Source of the DNA: Otis tarda
Taxonomy: Eukaryota > Chordata > Aves > Otidiformes > Otididae
DNA length: 64,000 bases
Direction: 5' to 3'
Assembly: GCA_026413225.1 (NCBI GenBank)
Contig: CM048558.1
Location: 1-64,000, forward strand
Of this stretch, positions 47,926 to 58,257 are shown piece by piece (the first letter of the stretch is position 1; each line of letters starts with the position of its first letter). The position numbers were made by a program, and so were the translations under genes. The notes below the pieces were generated by a model. The model was not told the DNA's origin. It worked only from the letters and a program-made list of their open reading frames with translations, and searched no databases.

Positions 47926-50900
47926 GTGCTGTAGGTGCGGCGGCAACGGTCGGTGAGTCGTAGCAAGAGATTTAGTTGCTGACACTTTTGGTGTGGGAGC
48001 AATCGTCCGACATTCGTGATTTTCAGGGTATTTTTCACTGGGTCCTACTATGCAGTTGATGGCAAACGTCGGAGTGCTGTTCGTCAGGGAAAGCCGGGAG
48101 CCCCGGTGTCGGTGGTGCTGTAGATGTGGCGTCAACAGCCGGTGAGAAGCAGCAAGAGGCACAGTTGCTGTCATTTTTGGTTTGGGAGCAATCGTTCGAT
48201 GTTCATACTTCTTAGGTTATTGTTCTTAGTGGGTGCTCCTGTGCACTTGACGGTAAACGTCGAAGCACTGCTCATCAGATAAAGCCCGGAGCCCAGTGTC
48301 GGTGGTGCTGTAGATGCGGTGTGAAGGCCGGGTGAGGATCAGGAAGAGCTTTAGCTGCTGGCGTTTATTATTTTTAGCGTACTTTTCAGGGGCACTTCCG
48401 TGCGACTGATGTAAACGTCGAAGCGCTGTTTGTCAGGGAAAGCCCGCAGCCCCAGTGTCTGTGGTGCTATAGATGCGGCATCAACCGTTGGTGCAGTGCA
48501 GAAAGAGCTTTAGTTTCTGGCCCGGTTGGTGTGGGAGCAGTCGTCCGACATTCGTGATTTTTAGGGTATTTTTTCAGTGGGCGGTCCTGTGCTGTTGATG
48601 GGAAACTTCGAAGCGCTCTTCGTCCGGAAAAGCCAGAAGCCCCAATGTCTGTGGTGCTGTAGACGCGGCGTCAACAGCCGGTGAGGAGCAGCAAGAGCTT
48701 GAGTTGCTAGCACTTTTGCTGTGGGAGCAATCGTTTGACGTTCGCACCTTTTACGGTATATTTTTTAGTGGGTGCTCCTATGCAGTTGATGGTAAACGTC
48801 AAAGCGCAGTTGGTCAGGGAAAGCCCTCAGTCCCAGTGTCATTGGTGCTGTACATGCGGCGTCAGGTTCCGGTTAGGAGCAGTAAGATATTTACTTGCTG
48901 GCACTTTTGGTGTGGGAGCAATCATCCGACTTTCGTGATTTTAGGATATATTTATTGTGGGCTCTTCTGTGCAGTTGTTGGTAAACGTCGAAGCGCTGTT
49001 CGTCAGAGAAAGCCCGGAGCCCCAGTGTCTGTGGTACTGTAGATGCGGCGTCAGCGGCTGGTGAGGAGCAGCAAGAGCTTGAGTTGCTGGCACTTTTGGT
49101 GTGGGAGCAATCGTCCAACATTCGTGATTTTCACGGTATTTTTCACTCGGTCCTCCTATGCAGTTGATGGTAAAGGCCGAAGCGCAGTTCGTCAGGGAAA
49201 GCTGGGAGCCCCGGTGTCGGTGGTGCTGTAGATGTGGCGTCAACAGCCGGTGAGAAGCAGCAAGAGCTTCAGTTGCTGGCATTTTTGGTTTGGGAGCAAT
49301 CGTTCGACGTTCAACTTTTTAGGTTATTGTTCTTAGTGGGTGCTCCTGTGCAGTTGTTGGTAAACGTAGAAGGACTGCTCATCAGAGAAAGCCCGGAGCC
49401 CAGTGTCTGTGGTCCTGTAAATGCAGCTTCAACTGCCGGTGCGTAGCAACAAGAGCTTGAGTTGTTGGCACTTTTGGTATGGGAGCAATCGTCTGACATT
49501 CGTGATTTTTAGGGTATTTTTTAAGTTGGTTCTTCCGTGCAGTTGATGATAAATCTCGACGCGCTGTTCATCAGAGAAATCCTGGAGCCCCAATGTCTGT
49601 GGTGCTGTGGGTGTGGCCTCATCGGCCGTTGAGGAGGAACAAGAGCTTGAGTTGCTGGCACTTTTGATGTGGTAGCAATTGTCTGACGTTCATGATTTTT
49701 CGGGTATTTTTTAATTGGGCGCTTCCGTGCAGTTGATGGTAAACATGGAAGCACTGTTCGTCAGGGAAAGACCGGAGCCCCAATGTCTGTGGTGCTGTAG
49801 ATGCGCTGCCAATGGCCGCTGAGGAGCAGCAAGAGCTTGAGTGGCTGGCCCTTTTCGTGTGGGAGCAATCGTCCGACGTTCATTATTTTTAGGGTATTTT
49901 TTCAGGGGGCGCTTCCGTGCAGTTGATGGTAAACTTCAAAGCGCTGTTAGTCAGTTAAAGCCCAGAGCCCCAATGTCTGTTGTGCTGTAGATGCAGCATC
50001 AACGGCCAGTAAGGAGTAACAAGAGCTTTAGTTGCTGGCACTTTTGGTGTGGGAGCAACAGTCCGACGTTCGTACCTTCTATTGTAATTTTTATAGTGGG
50101 TGCTCCTATGCAGTTAATAGTAAACGTCGAAGCACTGTTCATCAGGGAAAGCCCGGAGCCCCAGTGTCTGTGGTGCTGTAGATGCGGCGTCAACAGCTGG
50201 TGAGAAGCAGCAAGAGCTAGAGTTGCTGGCACTTTTGGTATGGGAGCAATCGTCCCACGCTTGTGATTTTTAGGGTATTTCTCCAGTGGGCGGCCTTGTG
50301 CAGTTGATGGTAAATGTCGAAGCGCTGTTCGTCAGGGAAAGCCCCGAGCCCAAGTGTCTCTGGTGCTGTAGATGTGGCGTCAACTGCCCTTGCAGAGCAG
50401 CAAGAGCTTGAGTGGCTGGCACTTTTGGTGTGGGAGCAATCGTCCGACATTCGTGATTTTTAATGTACTTTTTCAGTGGGCGCTTCCAAGCAGTTGATAG
50501 TAAACGTCGAAGCGCTGTTCGTCAGGGAAAGCATGGAGCCCCAGTGTCTGTGGTGCTGTAATTGCGACGTGAACAGCCGGTGAGGCGTAGAAAGAGTTTT
50601 AGTTGCTGGCACTTTTGGTGTTGGAGCAATCGTCTGAGGTTCGTGATTTTTAGGGTATATTTTCAGTGGGCGGCCCTGTGCAGGAGATGGTAAACGTCAA
50701 AGCGCTGTTTCTCAGGGAAAGCCCGGAGCCCCGATGTCTGTGGTGCTGTAGATGCAGCCTCAACGGCCGGTGAGGAGCAGCCGGAGCTTTAGTTGCTGGC
50801 ACTTTTGGTGTTGGAGCAATCGTCTGAGGTTCGTGATTTTTAGGGTATATTTTCAGTGGGCGGCCCTGTGCAGGAGATGGTAAACGTCAAAGCGCTGTTT

Positions 50901-51539
50901 CTCAGGGAAAGCCCGGAGCCCTGATGTCTGTGATGCTGTAGATGCAGCCTCAATGGCCGGTGAGGAGCAGCAGGAGCTTTAGTTGCCGGCACTTCTGGTG
51001 TGGGAGCAATCGTCCAACATTCGTACCTTTTGTGGTATTTTTTTTAGCGGGTGCTCCATTGCAGCTGATGGTAAATGTCGAAGCACTGTTGCTCTGTGAA
51101 ATCCCCGAGCGCCAGTTTCTGTGGTGCTGTAGATGCGGCGTCAATGGTCGATGAGCAGCAGCAACAGCTTTAGTTGCTGGCACTTTTGGTGTGGGAGCAA
51201 TCATCTAACATTCGTGATTTTTAGGGTATTTTTTCAGCGGGCTCTTCCATGCAGTTGATGTTAAACGTCGAAGCGCTGTTCGTCAGGGAAAGCCCGGAGC
51301 CCCAGTGTCTGTGGTGCTGTAGATGTGGTGGGAAGGGCGGGTGAGGAGCACAAGAGCATGAGTGGCTGGCACTTTTGGTGTGGGAACAATGGTCCGACGT
51401 ACTTGCTTTTTAGGGTAATATTTTAGTGGGTTCTCCAGTGCACTTGATGGTAAATGTCGAAGCGCTCTTCGTCAGGGAAAGCCCGGAGCCCCAGTGTCTG
51501 TGGTGTCGTAGATCCAGCGTCAACAACCCTGCTCACAGG
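47926..51539 (+). repeat. Satellite array, type C monomers
   Basis: About 19 monomers on the + strand. They differ from A by GATGGTAAACGTCGAAGCGC, GTGGTGCTGTAGATGCGGCG and TCAACAGCCGGTGAGG, and by a T-run that is shorter and interrupted (TTTTTAGGGTATTTTT). One near-canonical A-like copy occurs at about 49,800-49,880. 50,620-50,740 and 50,800-50,925 are nearly identical neighbours. The array meets the inverted A2 array head to head at about 47,925, where ACCAAACGTGCC runs into TGTGGTGCTG. Confidence 0.92.
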
Positions 51540-51853
51540 GCTGCCGGGTTGAAATGGTGGAAAATGTCGGAGTCCTGGTGGTCTAGGACTGACCAGGACA
51601 ATCCCCAACGTCAGACGATTGTTCTGGGCTTCCCTAGGCCAACAGGACTCTGACATTTGCCACCAAGTCAACCTGGCAGCCCTCTGAGAATAAATCTTAT
51701 AAATCCCGAACATCAGACGATTACTCCAACACCAGAAGTGCCTGCTCTAAAAGTTCTTGCTGCTCCTCACCGACTCTTCCCACCGCATCTACAGGCTCAA
51801 AAACATTGGGTCTCTCGGCTTTCCTACACCACCAGGATTCTGACACTTACTAT
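51540..51853. repeat. B-type satellite remnant with internal polarity flip
   Basis: 51,540-51,592 is B in + orientation (GTCGGAGTCCTGGTGGTCTA). From about 51,595 the sequence is B in - orientation (AGGACTCTGACATTTGCCACC) up to the LTR at 51,854. The whole stretch is mirrored at 60,296-60,609. Confidence 0.85.
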
Positions 51854-52475
51854 TGACGTACGGAAATGGACTCTGTAACTTGGAAGTTATAAACTAGGTA
51901 TGTTTATTGCGTGCAGATGCACGGGGGATCGCTCCACCACAAGCGTGCAGGCCCGAGGTAGCAAACCGTCCCATTTTTATACAATAAAACAATGAATATT
52001 CAATTGACGCCTATACATATTCATTACCTAAACCTGCCTACTCTTGCTTCGTATGCTAATTAGCTTATCAGTCCTTCGCGCTTGCGCAAATTCTCCCAAT
52101 AATTGTGGGCAGGCATCTTCGGTGGTCCTTGGGATGAAGGCCGTAGGTCTTCTTCATGGTGTACTTTTCACCTTTAGCCTAGAATGCAATGATCCTGCAA
52201 GCTTGCAGTGTTCTTATCAGCTTGAGCTGATTCATGTCCTTGTTAACCATCTGTTTTCCTTTAGCAAGGAGGTTTATAGACGTATTTGTGACACATGCCA
52301 TCCTGTTTTTGAATTCTTCTTCTTTCTAATCACTCCCTTGAGATAATGCGAGACTGTTTCTCACTCCTTACAAATGAGTCCTTCGTCAGGAAAAGAAAAA
52401 AAACCAGACTTCCTCCTCCATTAATTGTTTCTCTAAGCTATATGGTTACGTGACTATGTTTTATAACTATATTCT
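51854..52475 (-). mobile_element. ERV1 LTR, partial, in the left arm
   Basis: Inverted copy of 59,674-60,295, that is, the part of the ERV1 3' LTR downstream of the nested ERVK LTR, including the target-site copy AGAAT. It retains the TATA box (TTTTTATA at 51,974-51,981) and the polyadenylation signal (TTTATT at 51,904-51,909) on the - strand. It lies in the wrong orientation to be the 5' LTR of the ERV body that follows, so it is a product of the inverted duplication and not of integration. Confidence 0.88.
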
Positions 52476-52660
52476 TGTCCTGGTTCTGGCTAGGATAGAG
52501 TTAATATTTACCTGAGCTGGGTGGAGAACTGCAGCTGGTAGCTCCTATGGCTGGGATAGTTAACTAATTAGCTAACAGCTGGGGTTAATTTACCCAAATT
52601 AGCCAAAGGGCTATTCCATCCCATCTGACATCATGCTCAGTATATAAGTGAGGAGGGTGT
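52476..52660 (+). mobile_element. ERVK LTR fragment, first 185 bp
   Basis: Begins TGTCCTGGTTCTGG and stops after TATATAAGTGAGGAGGGTG, where the complete LTR copies continue with CTGAAGGGAGCC. The break is the inner end of the left inverted-repeat arm. ERV1 gag sequence starts at once. Confidence 0.92.
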
Positions 52661-53202
52661 CTCCTCAAAGACAAGAAGGTACCGAAGTTAAAAAAGAAAT
52701 TGGTTAGGTATTGTAATCAGTGGTGGCCTCTATATAAACTGGAGAATGAAGTGAAATGTCCTTAGGACGGACACTCTCCTGCAACTATTGTTTTTCCTAA
52801 GAAGGGGAGGAAAATATGATGAAGTATCATTTGTAGACATGTTTGGTTTTTTTTGTCCTTCGGGAGAAACCTGAATGGCAGAGAGACTGCGGATTAGTAC
52901 CCCCTCGGGATCCTATGGTACTAGCCCTCGAAAGAGAAGATAGGAGAGAGCGTAAAGGAAAGTTGAGAAGGTGTTGTTCAGCATGTAGTATTGGACAAAG
53001 ATGTTCTAAACTAAACGAGGAACAAGCGCCCGAGTTAGGCGATTTATTCAACCCATCTTATGGGATAGGGAGACAGGGCTCTGCCGGGGCTCCCAATCCA
53101 CCCCCAGACGAACGGGACATCCCACAAACTATTTCTAAAGAAGGTCAAATGGCGGCCTCCACACAAGGAAACACAAGAGCCCCCCACTACGGCTCCAAGT
53201 AG
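52661..53202 (+). pseudogene. ERV1 gag, matrix and linker remnant
   Basis: Text typical of a gammaretroviral matrix domain begins right at the breakpoint and includes a QWWPLYKL segment near 52,717. An in-frame stop and frame changes follow before 52,843. From 52,843 a frame is open to a TAG at 53,200-53,202 and includes EKPEWQRDCG, then a proline-rich linker (NPPPDERD). There is no ATG start in this stretch: the gag initiation codon lies outside, lost at the duplication breakpoint. Matrix normally directs Gag to membranes. Assignment is by recognition of the family, so boundaries are approximate. Confidence 0.72.
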
Positions 53203-53206
53203 CCCA

Positions 53207-53950
53207 GTGTCTTCACGCATTGGACGGAAGACTGTCTTACAGGCACCGCTCCGAGAAGCTGTAAATCCGGACGGAGGAACCATGAAGATAAAAATTCCAT
53301 TCACGGGCGCCGATCTGAAAGAATGGAAAGAGGTTGCCCGAGAATACCGAAATGATCCGATAAATACGGCACAACATTTTAAATTTATAGTGAAACAACA
53401 CAATCCCGACTGGCGTGACAGACAATTGTTATTGGATTGCCTGACTGAAACTGAGAAACAACTAATTATAAAAACAGCAGGAGAGCTTGCAAAGGAACAC
53501 TATGATATAAAGGGAGGTAATTCTAGAGAATGGTTTCCCTTGTTAGACGCGACATGGGATCCAAACCGCTCTGCTGATATGGAAAGGTTACAGGCATACC
53601 AGGAATGGATATTCAGAGGGATGGAAAAAGCAATTCCCAGAACAATAAATTGGGCAATGTTATATGTGGTCAGACAGGGTCCTTCTGAAACGCCGGTCGA
53701 GTTCCTAGACCGACTAAGAGATGCGATGCGCCGGCACATTCAGAATTCAGAGGTAGGCGCACAGCAACTAATATCCCTCATTTTGGGACAATCACAAGGG
53801 GATATTAGGCGCAAATTGCAAAAACTAAGACCTCCTGAAAACAGAGCCTTAGAAAGGTTATTAGAAGAAGCATGGAGAATATTTAGCAATCGAGAGGAAA
53901 GTTACAGACAAGACGAGAAGAAAATACTAGCAGTGGTAAGAGAAAAATGA
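53207..53950 (+). pseudogene. ERV1 gag, capsid domain
   Basis: About 247 open codons with no in-frame ATG at the start, so the frame is entered by a shift relative to the matrix part. Capsid features are IPFTGADLKEWKEVA near residue 30, DWRDRQLLLDCLT near 66, the ATWDPN segment near 115 and LRDAMRRHI near 165. The C-terminal part is highly charged, as gammaretroviral capsid tails are. It would form the inner shell of the particle. The frame ends in TGA at 53,948-53,950 and the nucleocapsid follows in another frame, so Gag is split. It is the best-preserved gag segment. Confidence 0.88.
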
Positions 53951-53975
53951 AAACCGGAAATTTAGAGTTAAACCA

Positions 53976-54827
53976 ATGCGTGGGCTGACGCCTCTGGGTA
54001 GGAATCAATGTGCGCTATATAAAAAGACCGGACACTGGAAGAACGAGTGCCCTGAGCGCCAAAGGAACGCTAGATGGCGCAACAATCAAGGGAAAACGGT
54101 AGCTCACGTGGCTGAAGAAAATTGTCTAGCCGACCTCTTCGTAAAAATAAAGTTAGGGGAAGAACAAAAAGAAATCAAATTTTTAGTAGACACGGGAGCG
54201 ACTTATTCTGTTCTGAATCAAGCTTTGATGCCTCTGGAAAATGATTATATTACAGTGAAAGGTGCGACAGGCCAGACTGAAGAGGCTTCCTTTTGCAGAC
54301 CCTTAAAATACAAATTGGGGAAGCAAGTGGGGATCCATAAATTTCTGTATATGCCAAATTCTCCAAAGGCCCTTCTTGCTAGGGGTTTATTAGAACAACT
54401 AGAAGCAACAATCAAATTTAAGCAAGGGGAAGTTACTCTGGAGGTAAATGATCACCAATACGTTCAAATTATGAGTCTATCCTTGGTCAGTACCCCTGCA
54501 ACAGGAGAAATTGGTGCAAGAATTGTTGACCAAGTATATCCCGGAGTCTGGGCAACTGATATACCGGGACGAGCAAAGAACGCACCACCAATAATAGTAA
54601 AACTAAAGGAGGGACAGAGTGCCCTAAGGATCAAACAATACCCACTGAAAATGGAAGATAGGGAAGGAATTTGTCCAATCATAGAGCGGTTCATAGAACT
54701 AAGAGTACTAAAAGAATGTGAGTCAGAATTCAATACACCTATGCTTCCAGTTAAGAAACCTGATGGGTCCTATAGGATAGTTCAAGACTTAAGAGCCACC
54801 AACAAAATAACAGCTACCCTGTGGTAG
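53976..54827 (+). pseudogene. ERV1 nucleocapsid, protease and start of reverse transcriptase
   Basis: ATG to TAG, 283 codons. A zinc-knuckle-like sequence comes first (C at 54,009, then H and C with normal spacing), but the second cysteine is tyrosine (TAT at 54,018-54,020), so metal binding should fail. The aspartic protease active site DTGA is at 54,189-54,200 within FLVDTGATYSVL. RT begins near 54,590 with YPLKMEDREG, PMLPVKKPDGSYR and VQDLRATN. The TAG at 54,825-54,827 cuts RT before its catalytic palm. The next RT segment is in another frame. Confidence 0.9.
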
Positions 54828-55246
54828 CTAACACCTATACCCTATTAACCACGCTAAAACCTGATTTAGCTTGGTTTACGGTCCTAGATTTAAAAGATGC
54901 TTTCTTTTGCCCCCCTCTCCATGAAGCCAGCCAGAAAATTTTTGCTTTCACATGGGAAAATCCCAAAAGTGGTCGAAAGACCCAGCTCACATGGACGGTG
55001 TTGCCGCAGGGGTTTAAAAATAGCCCCACAGTTTTTGGGAATCAGCTAGCAAAGGACTTGAAATCATGGGAACCACCATCAGAAGAAGGGAAGGTGTTAC
55101 AATATGTAGATGACCTTCTTATTGCAACCAGAACCAAAGAATCCTGTGTCATTTGGACCGTGAGTCTGTTAAATTTCCAAAGACTACAGGGATATCGGGT
55201 TTCTAAGAAAAAGGCACAGGTGTTGTTACAACCCCAGGTCACGTGA
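54821..55246 (+). pseudogene. ERV1 reverse transcriptase, palm segment
   Basis: Open frame overlapping the previous one by 7 nt. It contains VLDLKDAFF with the first catalytic aspartate, the LPQGFKNSP motif, and YVDD at 55,103-55,114 with the other two catalytic aspartates. The three aspartates of the polymerase site are therefore all present in the DNA, although the upstream fingers lie in a different frame. It ends with a TGA at 55,244-55,246. Confidence 0.92.
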
Positions 55247-55640
55247 TCAGTGTCGGACAACAGATCGTAGGACAAGCCCGGAAAGAGGCCATATGCCAAA
55301 CCCCCCAGACCACGAACTATAAAGGAACTACGGACATTCTTAGGAATGACGGGGTGGTGCCGACTTTGGACATGTGATTATGGTCTGCTTGTTAAGTCCC
55401 TATATTCCCTGATAGCAGCTAACCAAAAGGATCTCCAGTGGGATGCTGAGTCAGATCGAGCCTTCCATCAGCTGAAGAAAGCCCTGATGTCGGCACCAGC
55501 ATTGGGACTTCCTGATGTGAGTAAGCCATTTTTTTCTATTTTCCCACGAAAAACAAGGAATGGCACTAGGAATATTGGCACAAGATTTGGGACCATAGAG
55601 ATGGGCGGTAGCATACTTCTCCAAACAGCTGGATGCCGCT
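55247..55640 (+). pseudogene. ERV1 reverse transcriptase, thumb/connection segment
   Basis: Frameshifted text. A frame open from 55,346 reads MTGWCRLW, LLVKSLYSLI, FHQLKKALMSAPALGLPD and VSKPFF. This is the conserved run between the gammaretroviral polymerase and RNase H domains. A further shift lies near the T-run at 55,530-55,540, after which coding text moves to the frame of the RNase H segment. Boundaries are approximate. Confidence 0.82.
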
Positions 55641-56693
55641 GTGAAAGGGTGGCCCAGCTGTCTGAGAGCAGTAGCAGCTGTCGTTCTAAACATTCAAGAA
55701 GCCCGAAAGTTCAGTGTAGGCCAGAAAATGACTGTCCTAGTTTCCCATACTGTATCTGCGGTCCTTGAAGCAAAAGGAGCGCATCGGCTTTCCCTTTCAG
55801 GAACACAAAGGTTCCTGAAATATCAAGCTATAATGGTTGAACAGGATGATGTTGAAATAGTGACCACAAACATCATCAATCCGGCCTCATTCCTTGATGG
55901 GAACATCAGGGAGCCAATGAGTCATGACTGCTTGGAAACAATTGAAACCACGTATTCTAGTCAAACGGATCTTAAAGATGTCCCTATCAATGGAGCCGAA
56001 CATTGGTTCACCGATGGAAGCAGCTATATGTTAAATGGAAGGTGGCATTCCGGATATGCTGTTACCACTTTCGAAAAGGTGATAGAGTCCAGGCCACTAT
56101 CAGCCGACGTCTCGGCCCAAAAGGCCGAGATCATAGCCCTTACCCGAGCCCTGGAGAGAGCCCAGGGAAGGACTGTAAACATTTGGACTGACTTTAAATA
56201 TGCCTTTGGGGTGGTACATGCCCATGGAGCAATATGGAAGGAAAGAGGACTGTTAAATTCTCATGGAAAAACCATCAAACACACAGAAGAGATTTTGAAA
56301 ATCCTGAATGCAGTCCAACTTCCCGAAAAGGTGGCAATTATGCATATTAAAGCACACCAGAAAGTGAACACAGAATTGGAAAGAGGAAATGAGCTGGCAG
56401 ATAGGGAAGCAAAACAAGCAGCTAGAGAAACAATCAAGGTAGAGGGTGCGCTAATACCTGATGGACAGGTATTTCTAGAAGGTAAACCAGAATACACAAA
56501 GGAAGATGGCAAACTTATTAATGATCTAAAGGGATCATATAATGAGGAAGGGTGGGCCAATTACTACCCCTCACACAGGAGGGTAGTAATTCCCTCCTAC
56601 ATGATATGGTCAGTAGTCCGAGAAGAACATAGAAAAAGACACTGGGGGGGGGCGGGGCAGAAGCCCTATATAAAGATCTCATCAGGAACATAA
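55641..56693 (+). pseudogene. ERV1 RNase H and start of integrase
   Basis: 350 codons open, the longest intact stretch in the element. It starts with connection text (GWPSCLRAVAAVV), then the RNase H domain: FTDGSS near 56,008, AEIIALTRAL near 56,125, WTDFKYAFGV near 56,188 and ELADREAKQA near 56,392. These supply the four acidic residues expected in the active site. The integrase N-terminal region follows with histidines in EEHRKRHW near 56,625. Reading is then lost at the G-rich run 56,645-56,660. RNase H normally degrades the RNA strand during reverse transcription. Confidence 0.9.
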
Positions 56694-57216
56694 TAGCGCA
56701 AAACTTATACACTACCATTAGACAAGTAAGTCAACAATGTGATCTTTGTCTCCAGACTAATCCTAAAGTTGTAAAAGGGCCGAAACTTGAAAAAATCAGA
56801 AAGGGGAATGGTCCGGGACAACATTGGCAGATTGATTTCTCAGAACTCCCTAGAAAAGGGGGGTACCGATACTTAGTAGTACTTACTGATACCTTTTCAG
56901 GCTGGCCAGAAGCTTCCCGTGCAGAACTGCTAAAGCCCGGGAAGTAACCAAAATACTGCTCCAGGAAATAGTACCTAGGTTTGGAGTCCCAGCGGTAATG
57001 TCCTCGGATAGAGGACCACGTTTTGTGTCCAGAATAGTACAAGAAATTAGCCACCATCTAGGGATAGATTGGCAATTACATACCTCTTACCAACCACAAT
57101 CAAGTGGCCAGGTGGAGAAAATGAATCACCTAATCAAACAACAGATTGTCAAGTTGGGTCAGGAAACTGATCTAACTTGGCCTCAGTCTTTACCATTAGC
57201 TCTTATACAAATATGA
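56640..57216 (+). pseudogene. ERV1 integrase, zinc-binding end and catalytic core
   Basis: After the G-run frameshift the text gives QQCDLCLQTN, the cysteine half of the HHCC zinc motif. WQIDF follows with the first catalytic aspartate at 56,834-56,836. A frame change near 56,912 follows, then SSDRGPRF with the second aspartate (near 57,007) and QSSGQVEKMNH with the glutamate (near 57,111). The D, D and E residues are thus all visible but in two frames. A TGA ends the frame at 57,214-57,216. Integrase would insert the viral DNA into the host chromosome. Confidence 0.9.
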
Positions 57217-57689
57217 ACCAGACCAAGAGCAAGAGAAGGGCTTAGTCCATTCGAAATTCTATATGGACGACCCTATGGGGTACAAAGGGAACATCTTCAC
57301 AAATTGGTGAAGAAATAATGACCTCCTATATGGTGGCACTAAACAAACAATTAAAAAGAATTGAAAAACATGTAATGGGAACACGTAGTAGGGGTCTGGA
57401 TGGGCCTGTTCACGATATACAACCAGGGGACTATATATATGTTAAGTCTCTTACAGAAAACACCCCGGAACCACAGTGGACCGGACCTTTTCAAGTCCTC
57501 CTCACCACCTACATGGCAATTAAGGTAGAGGGACAGAACTCCTGCATACACCATACTCGGATCAAGAGAGCCTCTGCAACCTTGTGGACAGTAACTCCAG
57601 ACAACAACAAAGACTTGAGACTTAAACTCGTTCAAACGGATAAGGGCAGGAACAATGTGGGTAACAAGTATGTGAGCCAAAAGCAGTAG
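57217..57689 (+). pseudogene. ERV1 integrase, C-terminal part
   Basis: Coding text continues past the TGA with GLSPFEILYGRP, typical of the end of the gammaretroviral integrase core. It is then interrupted by TAA at about 57,316. A separate ATG frame at 57,318-57,689 holds the C-terminal DNA-binding-like domain (PGDYIYVKSL, WTGPFQVLLTT, HHTRIKRA). It ends at a TAG just before env. Confidence 0.85.
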
Positions 57690-57901
57690 TGAACTGGTGG
57701 GACACCACAGCAAACGATACCGGACAAAGAAACCAGGACCGGCCAGTAACTAATATCGCCCAAATCTGTCATCGGTGCAGTTTATATCTTATTTGTCATT
57801 TTATTATAGGAAATATAAACCCCATTTTAGTAGGTCACAGAAGGCAGTACATTATCTACAGAAGTAGCTGTACTAATCCACTAGAACAACTAAATCCTAA
57901 A

Positions 57902-58141
57902 ATGACCAATTGTTTAACTGGAATTGTGATTGGGCTTGCAATATTTTCCTGCATCTTACCACTAACTTGTAATCAAAAGGACACCAAATGGCCGTGGTCT
58001 CACGCCTACCTTGGGTTTACAGGAAGCATGGGACCACCTTTTAAATGGTCGGGCTTAAACTTGGCCGCTGTGGTTATGCATGAAATGGAAATGTACTCAG
58101 GGCATGAGTGGGGCTGGGACAGAGGCAACAGGGATCCTTAA
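57902..58141 (+). pseudogene. ERV1 env, signal peptide and start of surface subunit
   Basis: 79 codons from ATG to TAA. A hydrophobic stretch (GIVIGLAIFSCILPL) at about residues 6-20 looks like a signal peptide, followed by a short hydrophilic region. The frame is open upstream to 57,689 but without ATG. Almost all of the surface subunit and the transmembrane ectodomain are absent: 8 nt later the membrane anchor begins in another frame. I see no receptor-binding region, cleavage site or fusion peptide, so no working envelope is encoded. Confidence 0.7.
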
Positions 58142-58148
58142 TCCTACG

Positions 58149-58256
58149 GTGCCCCCTGTTGTGATCTTATTGATTAGCTTAGGAATTTTATTAATATTAA
58201 CTATTATGCTGTACCTATGGGTTTGGAGAATGTTTAAGAAAGTAACACTGTCGTAA
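58149..58256 (+). pseudogene. ERV1 env, membrane anchor and short tail
   Basis: 36 codons to a TAA. A long run of Ile, Leu and Val (LLISLGILLILTIMLYLW) is followed by a basic segment and the stop, as at the C-terminal end of a retroviral transmembrane subunit. It is adjacent to the surface-subunit start, which implies an internal env deletion. This segment is too short to stand out as an ORF. Confidence 0.7.
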
Positions 58257-58257
58257 C

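Larger units (their letters stand above)
50920..52660 (+). repeat. Left arm of large inverted duplication
   Basis: Pairs with 59,489-61,229. Corresponding points always sum to 112,149: 51,423 with 60,726, 51,854 with 60,295, 52,346 with 59,803 and 52,476 with 59,673. The arm contains C monomers, B monomers, most of an inverted ERV1 LTR and the first 185 bp of an ERVK LTR. A few substitutions separate the arms, so they are not one sequence read twice. The outer edge is approximate because the satellite itself is similar there. Confidence 0.93.

Noticed and set aside
50600..50940. Separate gene-like duplication of 180 bp
   Set aside because: The two nearly identical pieces are neighbouring C monomers, a normal recent satellite duplication.
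52044..52346. 100-codon frame, identical in reverse at 59,803-60,105
   Set aside because: Identity is due to the inverted duplication; the sequence is ERV1 LTR, not a gene.
51854..52475. 5' LTR of the ERV1 provirus
   Set aside because: It is in the wrong orientation, lacks a following PBS, and its break is shared with the mirror arm, so it is a copy of the 3' LTR made by inverted duplication.
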